Assembly: GCA_040756745.1 (NCBI GenBank)
Contig: JBFLYO010000021.1
Span: forward strand, 1 to 64,000
Direction of reading: 5' to 3'
Origin: JBFLYO01 sp040756745
Lineage (GTDB): Bacteria > Bacteroidota > Ignavibacteria > UBA10030 > UBA6906
Length of the DNA stretch: 64,000 bases
Shown: positions 52,941 through 61,612 of the stretch, piece by piece
Layout: each line of letters begins with the position of its first letter
How positions within the stretch are numbered: the first letter of the stretch is position 1
Position numbers and translations under genes: made by a program
The notes under the pieces: model-generated
What the model was told of the DNA's origin: nothing
What the model saw: the letters and a program-made list of their open reading frames with translations, nothing else
The model's database searches: none

Positions 52941-54095
52941 TCAGAAGGACCATCTTGCCCGAAGGAAGAGGGACGATCCACCCGGACCGAATTCTGAGCC
53001 CGCGCTGCCATTGAAGAGAAGCGCAATAACCGTGAGGTCAAGATCGGTTACGACAGACCAGGTAAGCGAGGGGGCTGCCACGAGGGACCGATCGTTCGGA
53101 TTGGCAATGAAGAATAAGTCTGCGCGAAGGAGAGGGGTGACATCTCCGGCGATCTCCAGGAACAGAGACCACCGCGCGGGTGAAAGAAGGCCGATGGCAC
53201 TGGTGGTCTCACGGGGCGCACCGGCATCGCCGGTCACCCCTTCCGAATTGAAGAGGACTTCAGTATGTACGTAGATAGAATTGGGAAATGTATAGTCGCC
53301 CGAAAGCGCGGCGGTAGCCGTGTACTTGCTTGATGGATTCCAACCGGGGACGTCGGCACGTTCGGAAATAAGAAGTTCTCCGCGGAATCCGCCCCCCAGG
53401 ATATCTCCTGCCCATCCCGTTCCGGCAAGCCATCGCCCTCCCACCCTTCCCGCAAGGAAGTGAATATCATACTGCCATTCGTTGAAGGTCCACTGCGCCG
53501 CCGCAATGGCCGGAGTGGCGGAGCCGCCGGGCCTGACGGCACACTCGATCTTTGCAACCTCGCCGGTGTAATACTGAAGGCGGATTGCATCGACAGCAGG
53601 GCGTTCCTCGTAATCGAAATCAAGGACTGAGTACGGATTGAACAGATCGGTCGGATTCCAGACGAGGTTTGTTCCCCACGCGATCCGCTGCCGGCCGATG
53701 CTCGCCTGCCACCGGCCGGGGGTCCAGGTAAGATAGCAGCGGTCCAGTTCCGCGTAACCGGTGCTCCTGGGGCGATCCCACAGGGCGACGCCGAGCTTCC
53801 CGATTCCTCCATCATGGCCGAGCTGTGAGGCGAACCCCGGCGTGCGTTGCACCGCATCGCCGAAAAATGCCCGTGTCCGCAGCTCCAGATTGCCGGTCAA
53901 CGATTCCGCCGGGTACCAGGCCGTGTTGAGCCGGGCGTGAATCAGCTGATCCAGAGAAGGATCTTCTGTGCGAGTGTCCGTCCGGCTGATAAGGTACTTC
54001 ACGTATCCCCCTACCTCCGCCGGTTTCGGCTGAGCAGAGACTGAGACGGCGGCAAGAGTAATGAGCCCGAGGACCTCGAGGGGCCACCGGCTCAT
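52941..54095 (-). CDS. Outer-membrane beta-barrel (DUF1302/porin-like)
   Basis: 384 residues. Sec signal with cut at VSA-Q. Regular amphipathic strands with a central block WQASIGRQRIAWGTNLVWNPTDL, a pattern seen in DUF1302 and alginate-export-like barrels, and a terminal aromatic residue (LRARWSF). Last gene of a minus-strand operon behind a LolA-like protein and an ABC exporter; its ATG overlaps the ATPase stop (ATGA). It is likely the outer-membrane target or channel for that export system. Confidence 0.75.
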   Translation of the reverse strand: MSRWPLEVLGLITLAAVSVSAQPKPAEVGGYVKYLISRTDTRTEDPSLDQLIHARLNTAWYPAESLTGNLELRTRAFFGDAVQRTPGFASQLGHDGGIGKLGVALWDRPRSTGYAELDRCYLTWTPGRWQASIGRQRIAWGTNLVWNPTDLFNPYSVLDFDYEERPAVDAIRLQYYTGEVAKIECAVRPGGSATPAIAAAQWTFNEWQYDIHFLAGRVGGRWLAGTGWAGDILGGGFRGELLISERADVPGWNPSSKYTATAALSGDYTFPNSIYVHTEVLFNSEGVTGDAGAPRETTSAIGLLSPARWSLFLEIAGDVTPLLRADLFFIANPNDRSLVAAPSLTWSVVTDLDLTVIALLFNGSAGSEFGPGGSSLFLRARWSF

Positions 54096-54790
54096 GACGG
54101 GACGCCTTCACCGGGGAGGTCGGACGTTACCATCCCGTCCTGAAGCGTGATGACGCGATGGGCGCGCTTGATTACCCGTCCGTCGTGAGTCGAAAAGATG
54201 AATGTCATCCCATGTTCGTGGTTCAGGTGCTCCATGAGCTCGAGCAGCGCCATGGCGGATGCCGTGTCCAGGTTGGCCGTCGGCTCATCGGCCAGAACGA
54301 AGGACGGCGTAGAGGCCAGGGCGCGCGCCACCGCCACACGCTGCTGCTCTCCCCCGGAGAGCTCCGAGGGACGACTCGCGGCACGGTCCACAAGCCCCAC
54401 CGCCTCCAGTAGCTCCCGGGTCCGCCGCTCTCGCTTCCGCCGCTCCACCCCCTGAAGCAGCATGATGAATTCCACATTCTCCGCTGCCGTCAGTACAGGA
54501 ATGAGGTTATACGCTTGAAACACGAACCCGATGTGATGCAGCCGGAAATTGATCAGCGCATCCTGAGACATCGTGGAAATATCGACGCCGTTGACGACCA
54601 CTGTCCCCGCCGTCGGCGAATCGAGCCCACCAATGATGTTCAGCAGCGTGGTTTTCCCCGAGCCCGAGGGGCCGACAATCGCAGTGAACTCTTGCCACTC
54701 CACCGCAAGCGTTACGCCGCTCACGGCATGGACGGGGACAGCGGTCGTGTTGTAGATCTTGACAATATTGGTGAGGCTGATGAGCGACAT
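54092..54790 (-). CDS. LolD/MacB-type ABC transporter ATPase
   Basis: 232 residues from the ATG at 54790, 4 nt after the permease stop; the frame is open further upstream but only inside that permease gene. Motifs: Walker A GPSGSGKTTL, Q-loop FVFQAYNLIPVLTAAENV, signature LSGGEQQRVAVARAL, Walker B FVLADEPTANLD and switch His in FSTHDGRV. The sequence is of the MacB/LolD class that drives FtsX-type permeases. It energises the two permeases encoded upstream. Confidence 0.93.
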   Translation of the reverse strand: MSLISLTNIVKIYNTTAVPVHAVSGVTLAVEWQEFTAIVGPSGSGKTTLLNIIGGLDSPTAGTVVVNGVDISTMSQDALINFRLHHIGFVFQAYNLIPVLTAAENVEFIMLLQGVERRKRERRTRELLEAVGLVDRAASRPSELSGGEQQRVAVARALASTPSFVLADEPTANLDTASAMALLELMEHLNHEHGMTFIFSTHDGRVIKRAHRVITLQDGMVTSDLPGEGVPS

Positions 54791-54794
54791 GGCG

Positions 54795-56009
54795 TTATCC
54801 GAATGTGGCAATGGCGGTCGCCGGCCGGAGGCGGACGGCCCTGACGCCGGGGTATACGGCGGAGGCACACGCCGCGACCACAACCATGATGGCAACTGTG
54901 GGATACATGACCGGATGCACGACTGGATAGAGGAAGCTGCTGATACCGTACAGCGACAGCCCGCCGGCAAAAAACGAGAGATCGATGCCTCGTGTTCCGA
55001 ACCAGAGAACGGTGGCCGATCCGCATGCGACACCCACAACCGCACCGGTCAAAGAGAGGAAGAGTGTTTCTGTCAGGATCATCCCGAAGACCCGTGTCCG
55101 CTTCATGCCGATTGCGATCAGGACGCCGAATTCTCTTGTGCGTTCAAGGACCGACATCAACATGGTGTTGGTGATGCCGAACAGCAGCGCCAGGAGAATG
55201 ACGCCAAGGAAGATCCCCATGGTAATGTCAGCGCTCTCGGCGGTGATCTTCAGTTCGGGTGCGAGATCCTTCCAGGTCTCCACCCGGAGTGCGGGGAAGC
55301 GGGATGAGAGGGCGCCCGCGACGGCTTCGAGACTGTCGTTGGATGCGATCCGGACCGCGATCTCGTGGATGAGCAGTTCTCCGACGAGCGGATCGAGGTC
55401 GGCCCGCCGAACAAACACGGTTCTGCCGTCGAACGTCGTCGCCTCGGTGTCAAACAGCCCCGCAATGCGGAAGGCGCCATAGACGATCGTGCCGTCGGGG
55501 CGTTGGAAGCTCAGGACAAGCTTCGCCCGCAGTTTCACTCCGAGTTTCTCCGCAAGCTTGCGGCCAATCACGACGGGTGTGCGTTCTCCTCCTTCGAAGA
55601 AGCTCCCGGCTACCATGCGGCGACTCACCGAGGTCGCGGCGCGTTCCGAGCCAGGATCGACACCGAACAACGATACCCCCTGTGTTGAGGTGGGCGATGC
55701 TGCGATGGCCTCGATCACTGTCCGGGGAGAGACTGTTTCCACTCCCCGATTCGAGCGAATCGCCGCGACCACTGAGTCTGGGTTGGGAATGGCCAAACCG
55801 ATGAGTCGCTCCTCCCGGAACCCCGGTGCATGGACCTGCACATGCGTCAGGTTCCGGTCGATGGCGGCCGCGACCATCGCGTCATACATACCGGTGAACA
55901 TACCGACGGCGAACACGCCCCCCCAGAGGCCTGCGGCAATGGCGGCGATCATGATGCCGCTTCGGCGCTTGCTGCGCCAGACGTTTTTCCAGGCAATCGC
56001 TGCAAGCAT
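54795..56009 (-). CDS. FtsX/LolC-type ABC permease, second copy
   Basis: 404 residues from the ATG at 56009 (GGGGAGAACGAC upstream), starting MLAAIAWKNVWRSKRRSG. First helix about 18-40, a MacB-like periplasmic domain (about 45-265), then three helices with the motif MLMSVLERTREFGVLIAIGMK and a final PAVHP-like re-entry (here YPVVHPVMYP). It is a paralogue of the neighbouring permease at 56029-57279, suggesting a LolC/LolE-like heterodimer. Confidence 0.9.
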   Translation of the reverse strand: MLAAIAWKNVWRSKRRSGIMIAAIAAGLWGGVFAVGMFTGMYDAMVAAAIDRNLTHVQVHAPGFREERLIGLAIPNPDSVVAAIRSNRGVETVSPRTVIEAIAASPTSTQGVSLFGVDPGSERAATSVSRRMVAGSFFEGGERTPVVIGRKLAEKLGVKLRAKLVLSFQRPDGTIVYGAFRIAGLFDTEATTFDGRTVFVRRADLDPLVGELLIHEIAVRIASNDSLEAVAGALSSRFPALRVETWKDLAPELKITAESADITMGIFLGVILLALLFGITNTMLMSVLERTREFGVLIAIGMKRTRVFGMILTETLFLSLTGAVVGVACGSATVLWFGTRGIDLSFFAGGLSLYGISSFLYPVVHPVMYPTVAIMVVVAACASAVYPGVRAVRLRPATAIATFG

Positions 56010-56028
56010 GTCGTTCTCCCCGCTCGGT

Positions 56029-57279
56029 TTATCGACGTGCGCCGCGCATCGCGCCCACCGGTTCAAGCCGCCGGAGCACCAGGACCGGGTAGAGCGCACT
56101 GATCGCGCCGATCGCGAGGACCACCAACCCTTGTCCGATAAAGATCATCGGTTCGACGCTGAACGGGATAATGGGTTCCAGGCCGTAGGCCAGCATTGCC
56201 TTTGCATAATCACCGCCAAGTCGGATGGGGAACCGGTGAAAGTAGAATGTCACCGGGACAGACGTGATGATCCCCGCGCAAGCTCCGAGCATGCCGATGA
56301 TCATTGACTCAATCACCGTCACCGCCATCATGTGCCGCCGCTTCATCCCGAGAGCAATAGAAACACCGAACTCCCGCGTCCGCTCAGCGGTCATCATCAT
56401 CACGGTACCGAAGACCCCGAAGCCGATGACGACGTACAGGATCAGGAGCATGATGACGGTTGCGCCGTTATCCGCAGCAATCGCCTGGAGCAGTTCGGGC
56501 ATCATCTCACGCCACGTCATCACTTCCAGCTCGCTGTCAGCCATTGCCCGAATGGCATCGGCAGTCTCGTCGAGCGCTCCGTCAGAGTCGAGAAGAATGG
56601 CCAGCGCGGTGATCCTTCCCGGTGCCGACAGCAGGTCCTGGGCATCGGGGAGGCGGAGAGACACCAGGGAGTTGTTCAGGTCGGGGATGGCGAAGTGCAG
56701 AATCCCGCCGATGCGAATAACCTGCGCGGCGGTGACCCCCTGGTACCCCTGGCCATAAATGACGATGCTGTCTCCGACATCGACGCCGAGCGTCCGTGCC
56801 AGACCTTCTGCGACAAGGGTGCCCTCACCCCCCGCAGAGTATCTGACGCCACGAACGACACGGCGATCAATGCCCGTCATGGCGTTCTCGCTCGGAGGAT
56901 CGATCCCGATCACCGGGCACACCTTGGTAACCGTGCCGCGTGAGATCAATGCCACCGTCTCCAACCGGGGTACCGCGGCGGCGACATGAGGGAGCGACGC
57001 GACGCGGCGAAGCAGCGCGGTATCAAGCACCATACTCTGATCGAGCGACCGTTTCTCCCAGTACTCCTTTCCATGGATCTGCAAGTGACCGGTCGTCATT
57101 CCGACGGCCGACTCGATCATGAAGTCGTGCTGGCCGGTTTGCATGGAATACATAGCGACGGCAAGGAACACGGCGAAGAATACCGAGCCCCCTGCAATCA
57201 GCGTTCGCTTTTTGTTCCTCCAGAGGTTGCGCCACGCAAGGCGAACGAACATCGCCAGCACTGTCCGGCCGTTTGGCAT
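56029..57279 (-). CDS. FtsX/LolE-type ABC permease, first copy
   Basis: 416 residues from the ATG at 57279, overlapping the upstream stop as TGATG; Met at 57252 (MFVRLAWRNLWRNKKRT) is an equally good start. Layout as its paralogue: helix (about 20-42), periplasmic domain, three C-terminal helices with MMMTAERTREFGVSIALGMK. With the ATPase at 54092 and the LolA-like protein it looks like a lipoprotein or lipid extraction machine at the inner membrane. Confidence 0.9.
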   Translation of the reverse strand: MPNGRTVLAMFVRLAWRNLWRNKKRTLIAGGSVFFAVFLAVAMYSMQTGQHDFMIESAVGMTTGHLQIHGKEYWEKRSLDQSMVLDTALLRRVASLPHVAAAVPRLETVALISRGTVTKVCPVIGIDPPSENAMTGIDRRVVRGVRYSAGGEGTLVAEGLARTLGVDVGDSIVIYGQGYQGVTAAQVIRIGGILHFAIPDLNNSLVSLRLPDAQDLLSAPGRITALAILLDSDGALDETADAIRAMADSELEVMTWREMMPELLQAIAADNGATVIMLLILYVVIGFGVFGTVMMMTAERTREFGVSIALGMKRRHMMAVTVIESMIIGMLGACAGIITSVPVTFYFHRFPIRLGGDYAKAMLAYGLEPIIPFSVEPMIFIGQGLVVLAIGAISALYPVLVLRRLEPVGAMRGARR

Positions 57280-58022
57280 CACCGCACGCGCTTCATGTTC
57301 TGTTCTGAGAAAAAGGATTGATACAGCGACACGTTGAACGACAGTCGGTGATACTCGAGTACCGTCTTCTTGCCGGGCTCGTTCACCGGGATCATTTCGA
57401 ACCGGGATGGGAGGGTGCGGCCGTCAAATGTTGTGATGTTGCTTCCGATGAAACTCTTCACGAGCGTTCCGTCCTCGTCGTAGAAGTCAGTCCTGAGCTC
57501 CAGATACCCGGGCCGGGAGACCCAGAGCACCAGCTTCCCCCAAACCACGCCGGCTTCAGGTTTTGGGGTGAGGACGATCCGCCAGCAGGGATGGCCTTCC
57601 ACGGTGTCCACCCCATCGATGCCGTGGGTGTAATCGTCGAGGATGGAGGATTGACGAACGAGATCGTCGTTGGTGAAGTCGGACCCCATCCACGACTGCA
57701 GCATCATGGAAGGGGGGATCTTGATCACCCGCTGGACGGAGGGGAGCCAGTTCCAGACCTCCGATTTCCGTTTCAGTGTAACGGTCCCTTTGTCGCGCGC
57801 GGGGGCGGTCACGTAGACGAGCGCATAGTCGGGTTCAAGTGCCCACACCTTCATTCCCACCGTGCGAGACCACTCCGGTTTCGTGATCGTCATGGCGATC
57901 TCCGCGTAGGTGCTGCTGCCGCGCATCAGATCGTTCGCCCGGCGGACGATTTCGCGCGCAGACTGGGCATGGAGGACGGAGCAGAAGGTCGCAAGCAGAA
58001 AAAGCGAAAGTGTGCATCTCAT
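57279..58022 (-). CDS. LolA-like outer membrane lipoprotein-sorting protein
   Basis: 247 residues from the ATG at 58022, which starts the signal MRCTLSLFLLATFCSVLHAQ. The mature protein has the half-barrel pattern of the COG2834 LolA-like family (MTITKPEWSRTVGMKVWALE, RVIKIPPSMMLQSWMGSDF, FDGRTLPSRFEMIPVN). Such proteins carry lipoproteins or other lipids across the periplasm. It is the first gene of the operon with two FtsX-type permeases, an ATPase and a beta-barrel. Confidence 0.88.
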   Translation of the reverse strand: MRCTLSLFLLATFCSVLHAQSAREIVRRANDLMRGSSTYAEIAMTITKPEWSRTVGMKVWALEPDYALVYVTAPARDKGTVTLKRKSEVWNWLPSVQRVIKIPPSMMLQSWMGSDFTNDDLVRQSSILDDYTHGIDGVDTVEGHPCWRIVLTPKPEAGVVWGKLVLWVSRPGYLELRTDFYDEDGTLVKSFIGSNITTFDGRTLPSRFEMIPVNEPGKKTVLEYHRLSFNVSLYQSFFSEQNMKRVR

Positions 58023-58165
58023 GAAACCAGTCGTTTCCTCCGATATGTGACGAAAAGCCGTTGCCCGACCCGGTCGAGCGAAAAGTCCATTTGAGCGGTG
58101 ATACAACTCAGGTTAATAAAAAACGAGGAAAAGTGCCAAGAAAGGAGAGGACAGGGGAGGAGGGT

Positions 58166-58193
58166 GAAGAGTGATGAGTGAAGAGTGATGAGG
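58166..58193. repeat. 14-bp tandem duplication
   Basis: Two adjacent copies of GAAGAGTGATGAGK in a purine-rich stretch of the 221-nt gap between the LolA-like gene and the ACP-acetyltransferase gene. The gap otherwise holds only the palindrome at 58220. Confidence 0.75.
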
Positions 58194-58219
58194 GGGCGCG
58201 TCTCGCGCACCGATGATGC

Positions 58220-58247
58220 GTAGGGGCGGAATGTCTTCCGCCCTTAC
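58220..58247. terminator. Palindrome at the stop of the ACP-GNAT gene
   Basis: GTAGGGGCGGAA (58220-58231) and TTCCGCCCTTAC (58236-58247) pair over 12 bp (one G-T) around a TGTC loop and include the stop codon of the minus-strand gene. There is no U-run. It resembles the GTAGGGGCG...CGCCCCTAC palindromes that are spread through many genomes, so it may be a mobile-type intergenic repeat used as a 3' hairpin. Confidence 0.55.
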
Positions 58248-59167
58248 ACGATCATCGTTCCGCCGATGCCCTGCGTGCCGCGCGAGCGCCAGAGAGAGAT
58301 CCTGCGCTTTCCCAATTTCCACGTCCGGACGCTGCCCGCGTGCTCGTAGCCAGCAAGACGCGTGGCGACGTTAAGCATCCGGACATTGTTTCCGCTCACG
58401 AGTGTTACCTGACGGCTGAAGCCGCGCGTGACGCATTCATGAAGGGAACGGCAAAGCAGTGCGAACCCTGCGCCCAAGCCCTGATGCTTCTCGTAGAGAT
58501 CAAACCCGTACGCCGTCCCCGACGACGTGACGATGTTCAATCCCGTGTTCGGTTCGAAATCCCCTGTTGCGGAGATCCAGTCGATCCCCAGGATCTCGGA
58601 ATCCCGCCATGCGGTCAGCGGCGTGAAGCCCTTTGCCAGGCGCTCGCGGAATCTTTGTTCCTTCCGCTCCTGTTTGTCCGCCGGCCAGAAGCCTCGCAAT
58701 GCCGGGAGATCATCCAGTGTTCCTTCGCGAAGGGTAAGGGGAATAGCAGGATGGGGTTGAGGGATCGATCCTGCGCGGAGGTCCCGGGCGAGCAGATAGA
58801 AGGTCTCCATCCGCATTATCCGTGCAAGAGCGTGCCAGAACGGGGAGACGGACACTGCGCCGCCATCATACCCGGTGTCGCCGACGTCTTGAACAGCAGG
58901 GGACGCCGGCGCAACGGCCAGTGTTCCACCACCCACCCGCACCAGATCGGCGAATTTCCGGATCGTGAGGTCGTCTTTCTGCGCCCAGATGGAATCCGGC
59001 AGCTCGACGCCGAACCGCTTTTCGACTGCCGTCAGGAAATTCAGCAGGGCAAGCGAATCCAGGCCGAGTCCCGACAGCGGCGCATCGAGAGGTATCTCCC
59101 TGCCGCTCCCCTGCATCAACTGTGTCCGGAGCAGGTCGACGAGTGAGAGTTCAATCGTGGCGATCAT
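58244..59167 (-). CDS. ACP-GNAT acetyltransferase fusion protein
   Basis: 307 residues. Residues 1-75 form an acyl carrier protein with the phosphopantetheine Ser38 in GLGLDSLALLNFL. After a linker (about 80-140) a GNAT-like domain (about 145-300) has LREGTLDDLPALRGFW and the acetyl-CoA loop region YEKHQGLGAGFALLCRSLHE, ending with VSGNNVRMLNVATRLAGYEH. The carrier could be loaded by the adjacent ligase (stop overlaps this start by 4 nt) and the acyl group transferred by the GNAT domain, or the GNAT could sense a metabolite. A fused ACP-GNAT next to a ligase suggests a small acylation pathway. Confidence 0.82.
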   Translation of the reverse strand: MIATIELSLVDLLRTQLMQGSGREIPLDAPLSGLGLDSLALLNFLTAVEKRFGVELPDSIWAQKDDLTIRKFADLVRVGGGTLAVAPASPAVQDVGDTGYDGGAVSVSPFWHALARIMRMETFYLLARDLRAGSIPQPHPAIPLTLREGTLDDLPALRGFWPADKQERKEQRFRERLAKGFTPLTAWRDSEILGIDWISATGDFEPNTGLNIVTSSGTAYGFDLYEKHQGLGAGFALLCRSLHECVTRGFSRQVTLVSGNNVRMLNVATRLAGYEHAGSVRTWKLGKRRISLWRSRGTQGIGGTMIV

Positions 59168-60684
59168 GCAAGGCGGATGTCTTCCTGGCGGAATCTGATC
59201 TTTCCCGACGGCCCCCGCGGAAGTTCCGTGCGGATCTCGATCCGTCGCGGGACTTTGTAGTCGGCAAGCCGCTCAGTACACGCCCTGATGAGATCCTCTT
59301 CTGTCGCAGGGTTGTTCAGCGTAACAGCAGCATACACGACTTGACCGGCGGAGGGGTCGGCGCGTCCGATTACCGCCGCTTCGCGGACCTGCGGGAGACT
59401 CTCGAGGACCCGAACGACCTCCTGGGGCGACACCTTGAGCCCGCCGACGTTGATCATGTCGTCGAGGCGTCCGGTGAGGAAAAGAAACCCTTCCTCGTCC
59501 ATCGTTCCCCGGTCGCCCGTCCGGTACCATTCACCGTCAAACGGATTGCGGGCAGGTGCGCCGGTCACGTACCCCGATGCAGTTGCGCCGCTGCGCACGA
59601 TCAGCTCCCCTTCGTTGCCGCAAGGGAGGCCGTTGCCGCTTTCGTCCGCAATAGATACGGTAACGTTGTCAATGGGACGGCCCGCCGACTCCGGTTTTGC
59701 CATTACGGACGAAGGGACGTGCGTGGCGATCGCTCCGGTTTCTGATGAACCATAATGCTGGCAGATGGAGGCACCGAACGCATCGTGAAAAGCATGGATT
59801 GTCCTGACCGGGAGTGGCGCGGTACATGACAGCAGATAGGGGATATGCGCAAGCGAAGTCGCGTTACCTTTCTGACCGTCAAGGAGGAGTTGGTACATGC
59901 TCGGCACGCCGAGGAACACCGTCGTCCCACGGCCGGCAAGCTTCCTGAGCGTCCCACGCGGAACGAATGTCTCCACAACTTCCAATGTGGCCCCCGAGAA
60001 CAGCGTGGCTAGCACGCCGAGATCGAAACCGTAGGAATGGGTCAGCGGCACCGGCGCGAGGACCTTGTGCCCCGGGCCGAGCGAGAGTGATCGCGCAACG
60101 TTCTCGGCCTCCGTCAATACCGCTTCCGCCTCGATGGCAACAGACTTCGGCTCGCCGGTAGAGCCGGATGTGGTCTTGATGAGCGCCGACTTCGACAGGA
60201 GAGCTTCCTGTTCGGGGGAAATCGAGATACGGCCGTTAAGGCCTGGAGTCCGCATGAGCAGCGTGAGTCCATGCATCGACCGGTCGAGGGCAAGAGGCCT
60301 CGGCAGGTCACAGTCCCCGAGCGCTTCCTGTATCTCCGTTGCGCGTACCGGCATTGCCAGGACTGCCCTGATCCGCAACCTGTCGGCGAGTGTGCGGAGT
60401 TCGCTTGAACCGTATCGCGGCGAGAGAAGGATGACGGTCACCGGAATGCGTGCCAGCGCCAGGAATGCCGGAATGAACACGGGCGAGTTCTGAAGGCCCA
60501 GTGCCACCGGAGTTCCGGGGACGATCCCCTCCTTCATCAGTGTACCGGCAAGTCGGCCTGCCTGGTCGAACGCTTCGGCGAAGGTCAGGAATGATGTCTC
60601 GTCTACCACAGCGGGCCGTTGGGGGAACGAGCGGGCGCGGTAACGGAACGATTCCCACACGGTTGGTGTCAGATGCGTTTCCAT
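59164..60684 (-). CDS. AMP-forming acyl-CoA/acyl-ACP ligase
   Basis: 506 residues from the ATG at 60684 (METHLTPTVWESFRYRARSF); the frame is open 66 nt further but without signal of coding. Adenylate-forming motifs: A3 IKTTSGSTGEPKSVAIEA, A5 QHYGSSETGAIATH, A7 GEWYRTGDRGTMDEEG, A8 GRLDDMINVGGLKVSPQEV and the terminal catalytic Lys in RGPSGKIRF. It activates a carboxylate as acyl-AMP. The ATGA overlap with the ACP-GNAT gene suggests the carrier domain of that protein as acceptor. Confidence 0.9.
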   Translation of the reverse strand: METHLTPTVWESFRYRARSFPQRPAVVDETSFLTFAEAFDQAGRLAGTLMKEGIVPGTPVALGLQNSPVFIPAFLALARIPVTVILLSPRYGSSELRTLADRLRIRAVLAMPVRATEIQEALGDCDLPRPLALDRSMHGLTLLMRTPGLNGRISISPEQEALLSKSALIKTTSGSTGEPKSVAIEAEAVLTEAENVARSLSLGPGHKVLAPVPLTHSYGFDLGVLATLFSGATLEVVETFVPRGTLRKLAGRGTTVFLGVPSMYQLLLDGQKGNATSLAHIPYLLSCTAPLPVRTIHAFHDAFGASICQHYGSSETGAIATHVPSSVMAKPESAGRPIDNVTVSIADESGNGLPCGNEGELIVRSGATASGYVTGAPARNPFDGEWYRTGDRGTMDEEGFLFLTGRLDDMINVGGLKVSPQEVVRVLESLPQVREAAVIGRADPSAGQVVYAAVTLNNPATEEDLIRACTERLADYKVPRRIEIRTELPRGPSGKIRFRQEDIRLA

Positions 60685-60769
60685 AGTCGAGGAGCGCGTC
60701 CCGGCGGAATGCCTGGCGGGCCTTCGCCCAATGTCCAAATCTATTGACACTTCTGCACATGAGTATTGT

Positions 60770-60830
60770 CTGCGGTCACACAGGGAACCGCAGTCCGGGG
60801 AGCGTCCCCGTGCTGTAAAAGCGCCCCGGA
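60770..60830 (+). promoter_or_regulatory. Tandem hairpins with alternative pairing upstream of phosphoesterase
   Basis: Hairpin 1: CTGCGGT (60770-60776) with ACCGCAG (60787-60793). Directly after it, TCCGGGG (60794-60800) can pair with CCCCGGA (60824-60830), or GGGGA (60797-60801) can pair with TCCCC (60805-60809); the two are mutually exclusive. It lies between divergent starts, 40 nt before the phosphoesterase gene. This could be an RNA switch or an accidental G+C-rich structure. Confidence 0.3.
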
Positions 60831-60870
60831 TTCAGTATATTCAGACCGACGCGGACCAGACATCGTCCTC

Positions 60871-61572
60871 ATGCGGATTGCCATTATCTCAGATATTCAT
60901 TCCAATCTCCAGGCTCTCAAGGCGGCGTTTTCGCGGATTGATGCCGAGGGAATCAAAGAGGTTTATTGTCTGGGGGACATTGTCGGGTACGGAGGGAACC
61001 CCAATGAGTGTGTTGCCTCCGTCCGGGAGCGATGCTCGTACGTCGTGTTGGGGAACCACGACCTGGCGGCGATCGATACGACGCAGGCGGAATATTTCAC
61101 CGCTCCGGGGAGAACGGCGGCGATCTGGACAAACGGAACGCTCGCGACGGAGCACCGGGATTTCCTGGCCAACCTTCCGATGAAATGTGTTGAGGATTCC
61201 TGCACGCTCGTGCATGCCAGTCCCGATTCTCCCGGTGGATGGCAATACGTGCTCTCGCTGCAGATCGCCCGGCGCCAGTTTGACCATTTTACGACGGACC
61301 TCTGTCTGATCGGCCACACACATGTGCCGGCTGTGTGCGGAGAGGATCTGAAGACGTTTGTTTTCAAGCGGGGAATGCGGTTTATTGTTAATGTGGGGAG
61401 TGTGGGACAGCCGCGGGATGGAAACCCGCAGCTCAGTTTTGGAATCCTGGACACGGAGGCGTGGACGTACGAGAACATCCGTGCCGATTATGACATCGAA
61501 GGCGCGGCTGCGGCGATCCTGAAGGCGGGTCTTCCCCCCGTCCTCGCCGCACGCCTCTCCCAGGGCCTCTGA
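60871..61572 (+). CDS. Metallophosphoesterase (YfcE/diadenosine polyphosphatase-like)
   Basis: 233 residues from the ATG at 60871. The calcineurin-like metal site is complete: IAIISDIHSN (Asp8, His10), CLGDIVGYGGNPNE, VVLGNHDLAA, LVHASP and IGHTHVPAV. The GDIVGYG form is typical of the diadenosine tetraphosphatase/YfcE-like group. Substrate may be a phosphodiester or nucleotide. It is divergent from the ligase gene across a structured 186-nt region. The next gene follows after a hexamer repeat. Confidence 0.9.
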   Translation: MRIAIISDIHSNLQALKAAFSRIDAEGIKEVYCLGDIVGYGGNPNECVASVRERCSYVVLGNHDLAAIDTTQAEYFTAPGRTAAIWTNGTLATEHRDFLANLPMKCVEDSCTLVHASPDSPGGWQYVLSLQIARRQFDHFTTDLCLIGHTHVPAVCGEDLKTFVFKRGMRFIVNVGSVGQPRDGNPQLSFGILDTEAWTYENIRADYDIEGAAAAILKAGLPPVLAARLSQGL

Positions 61573-61612
61573 TTCACCGTTCTTCGTTCCGCATTTCCCA
61601 TTCTTCGATTCC

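Noticed and set aside
60744..60769. TTGACA and TATTGT as a promoter for the phosphoesterase gene
   Set aside because: The spacer is only 14 nt, and the start would fall inside the first hairpin.
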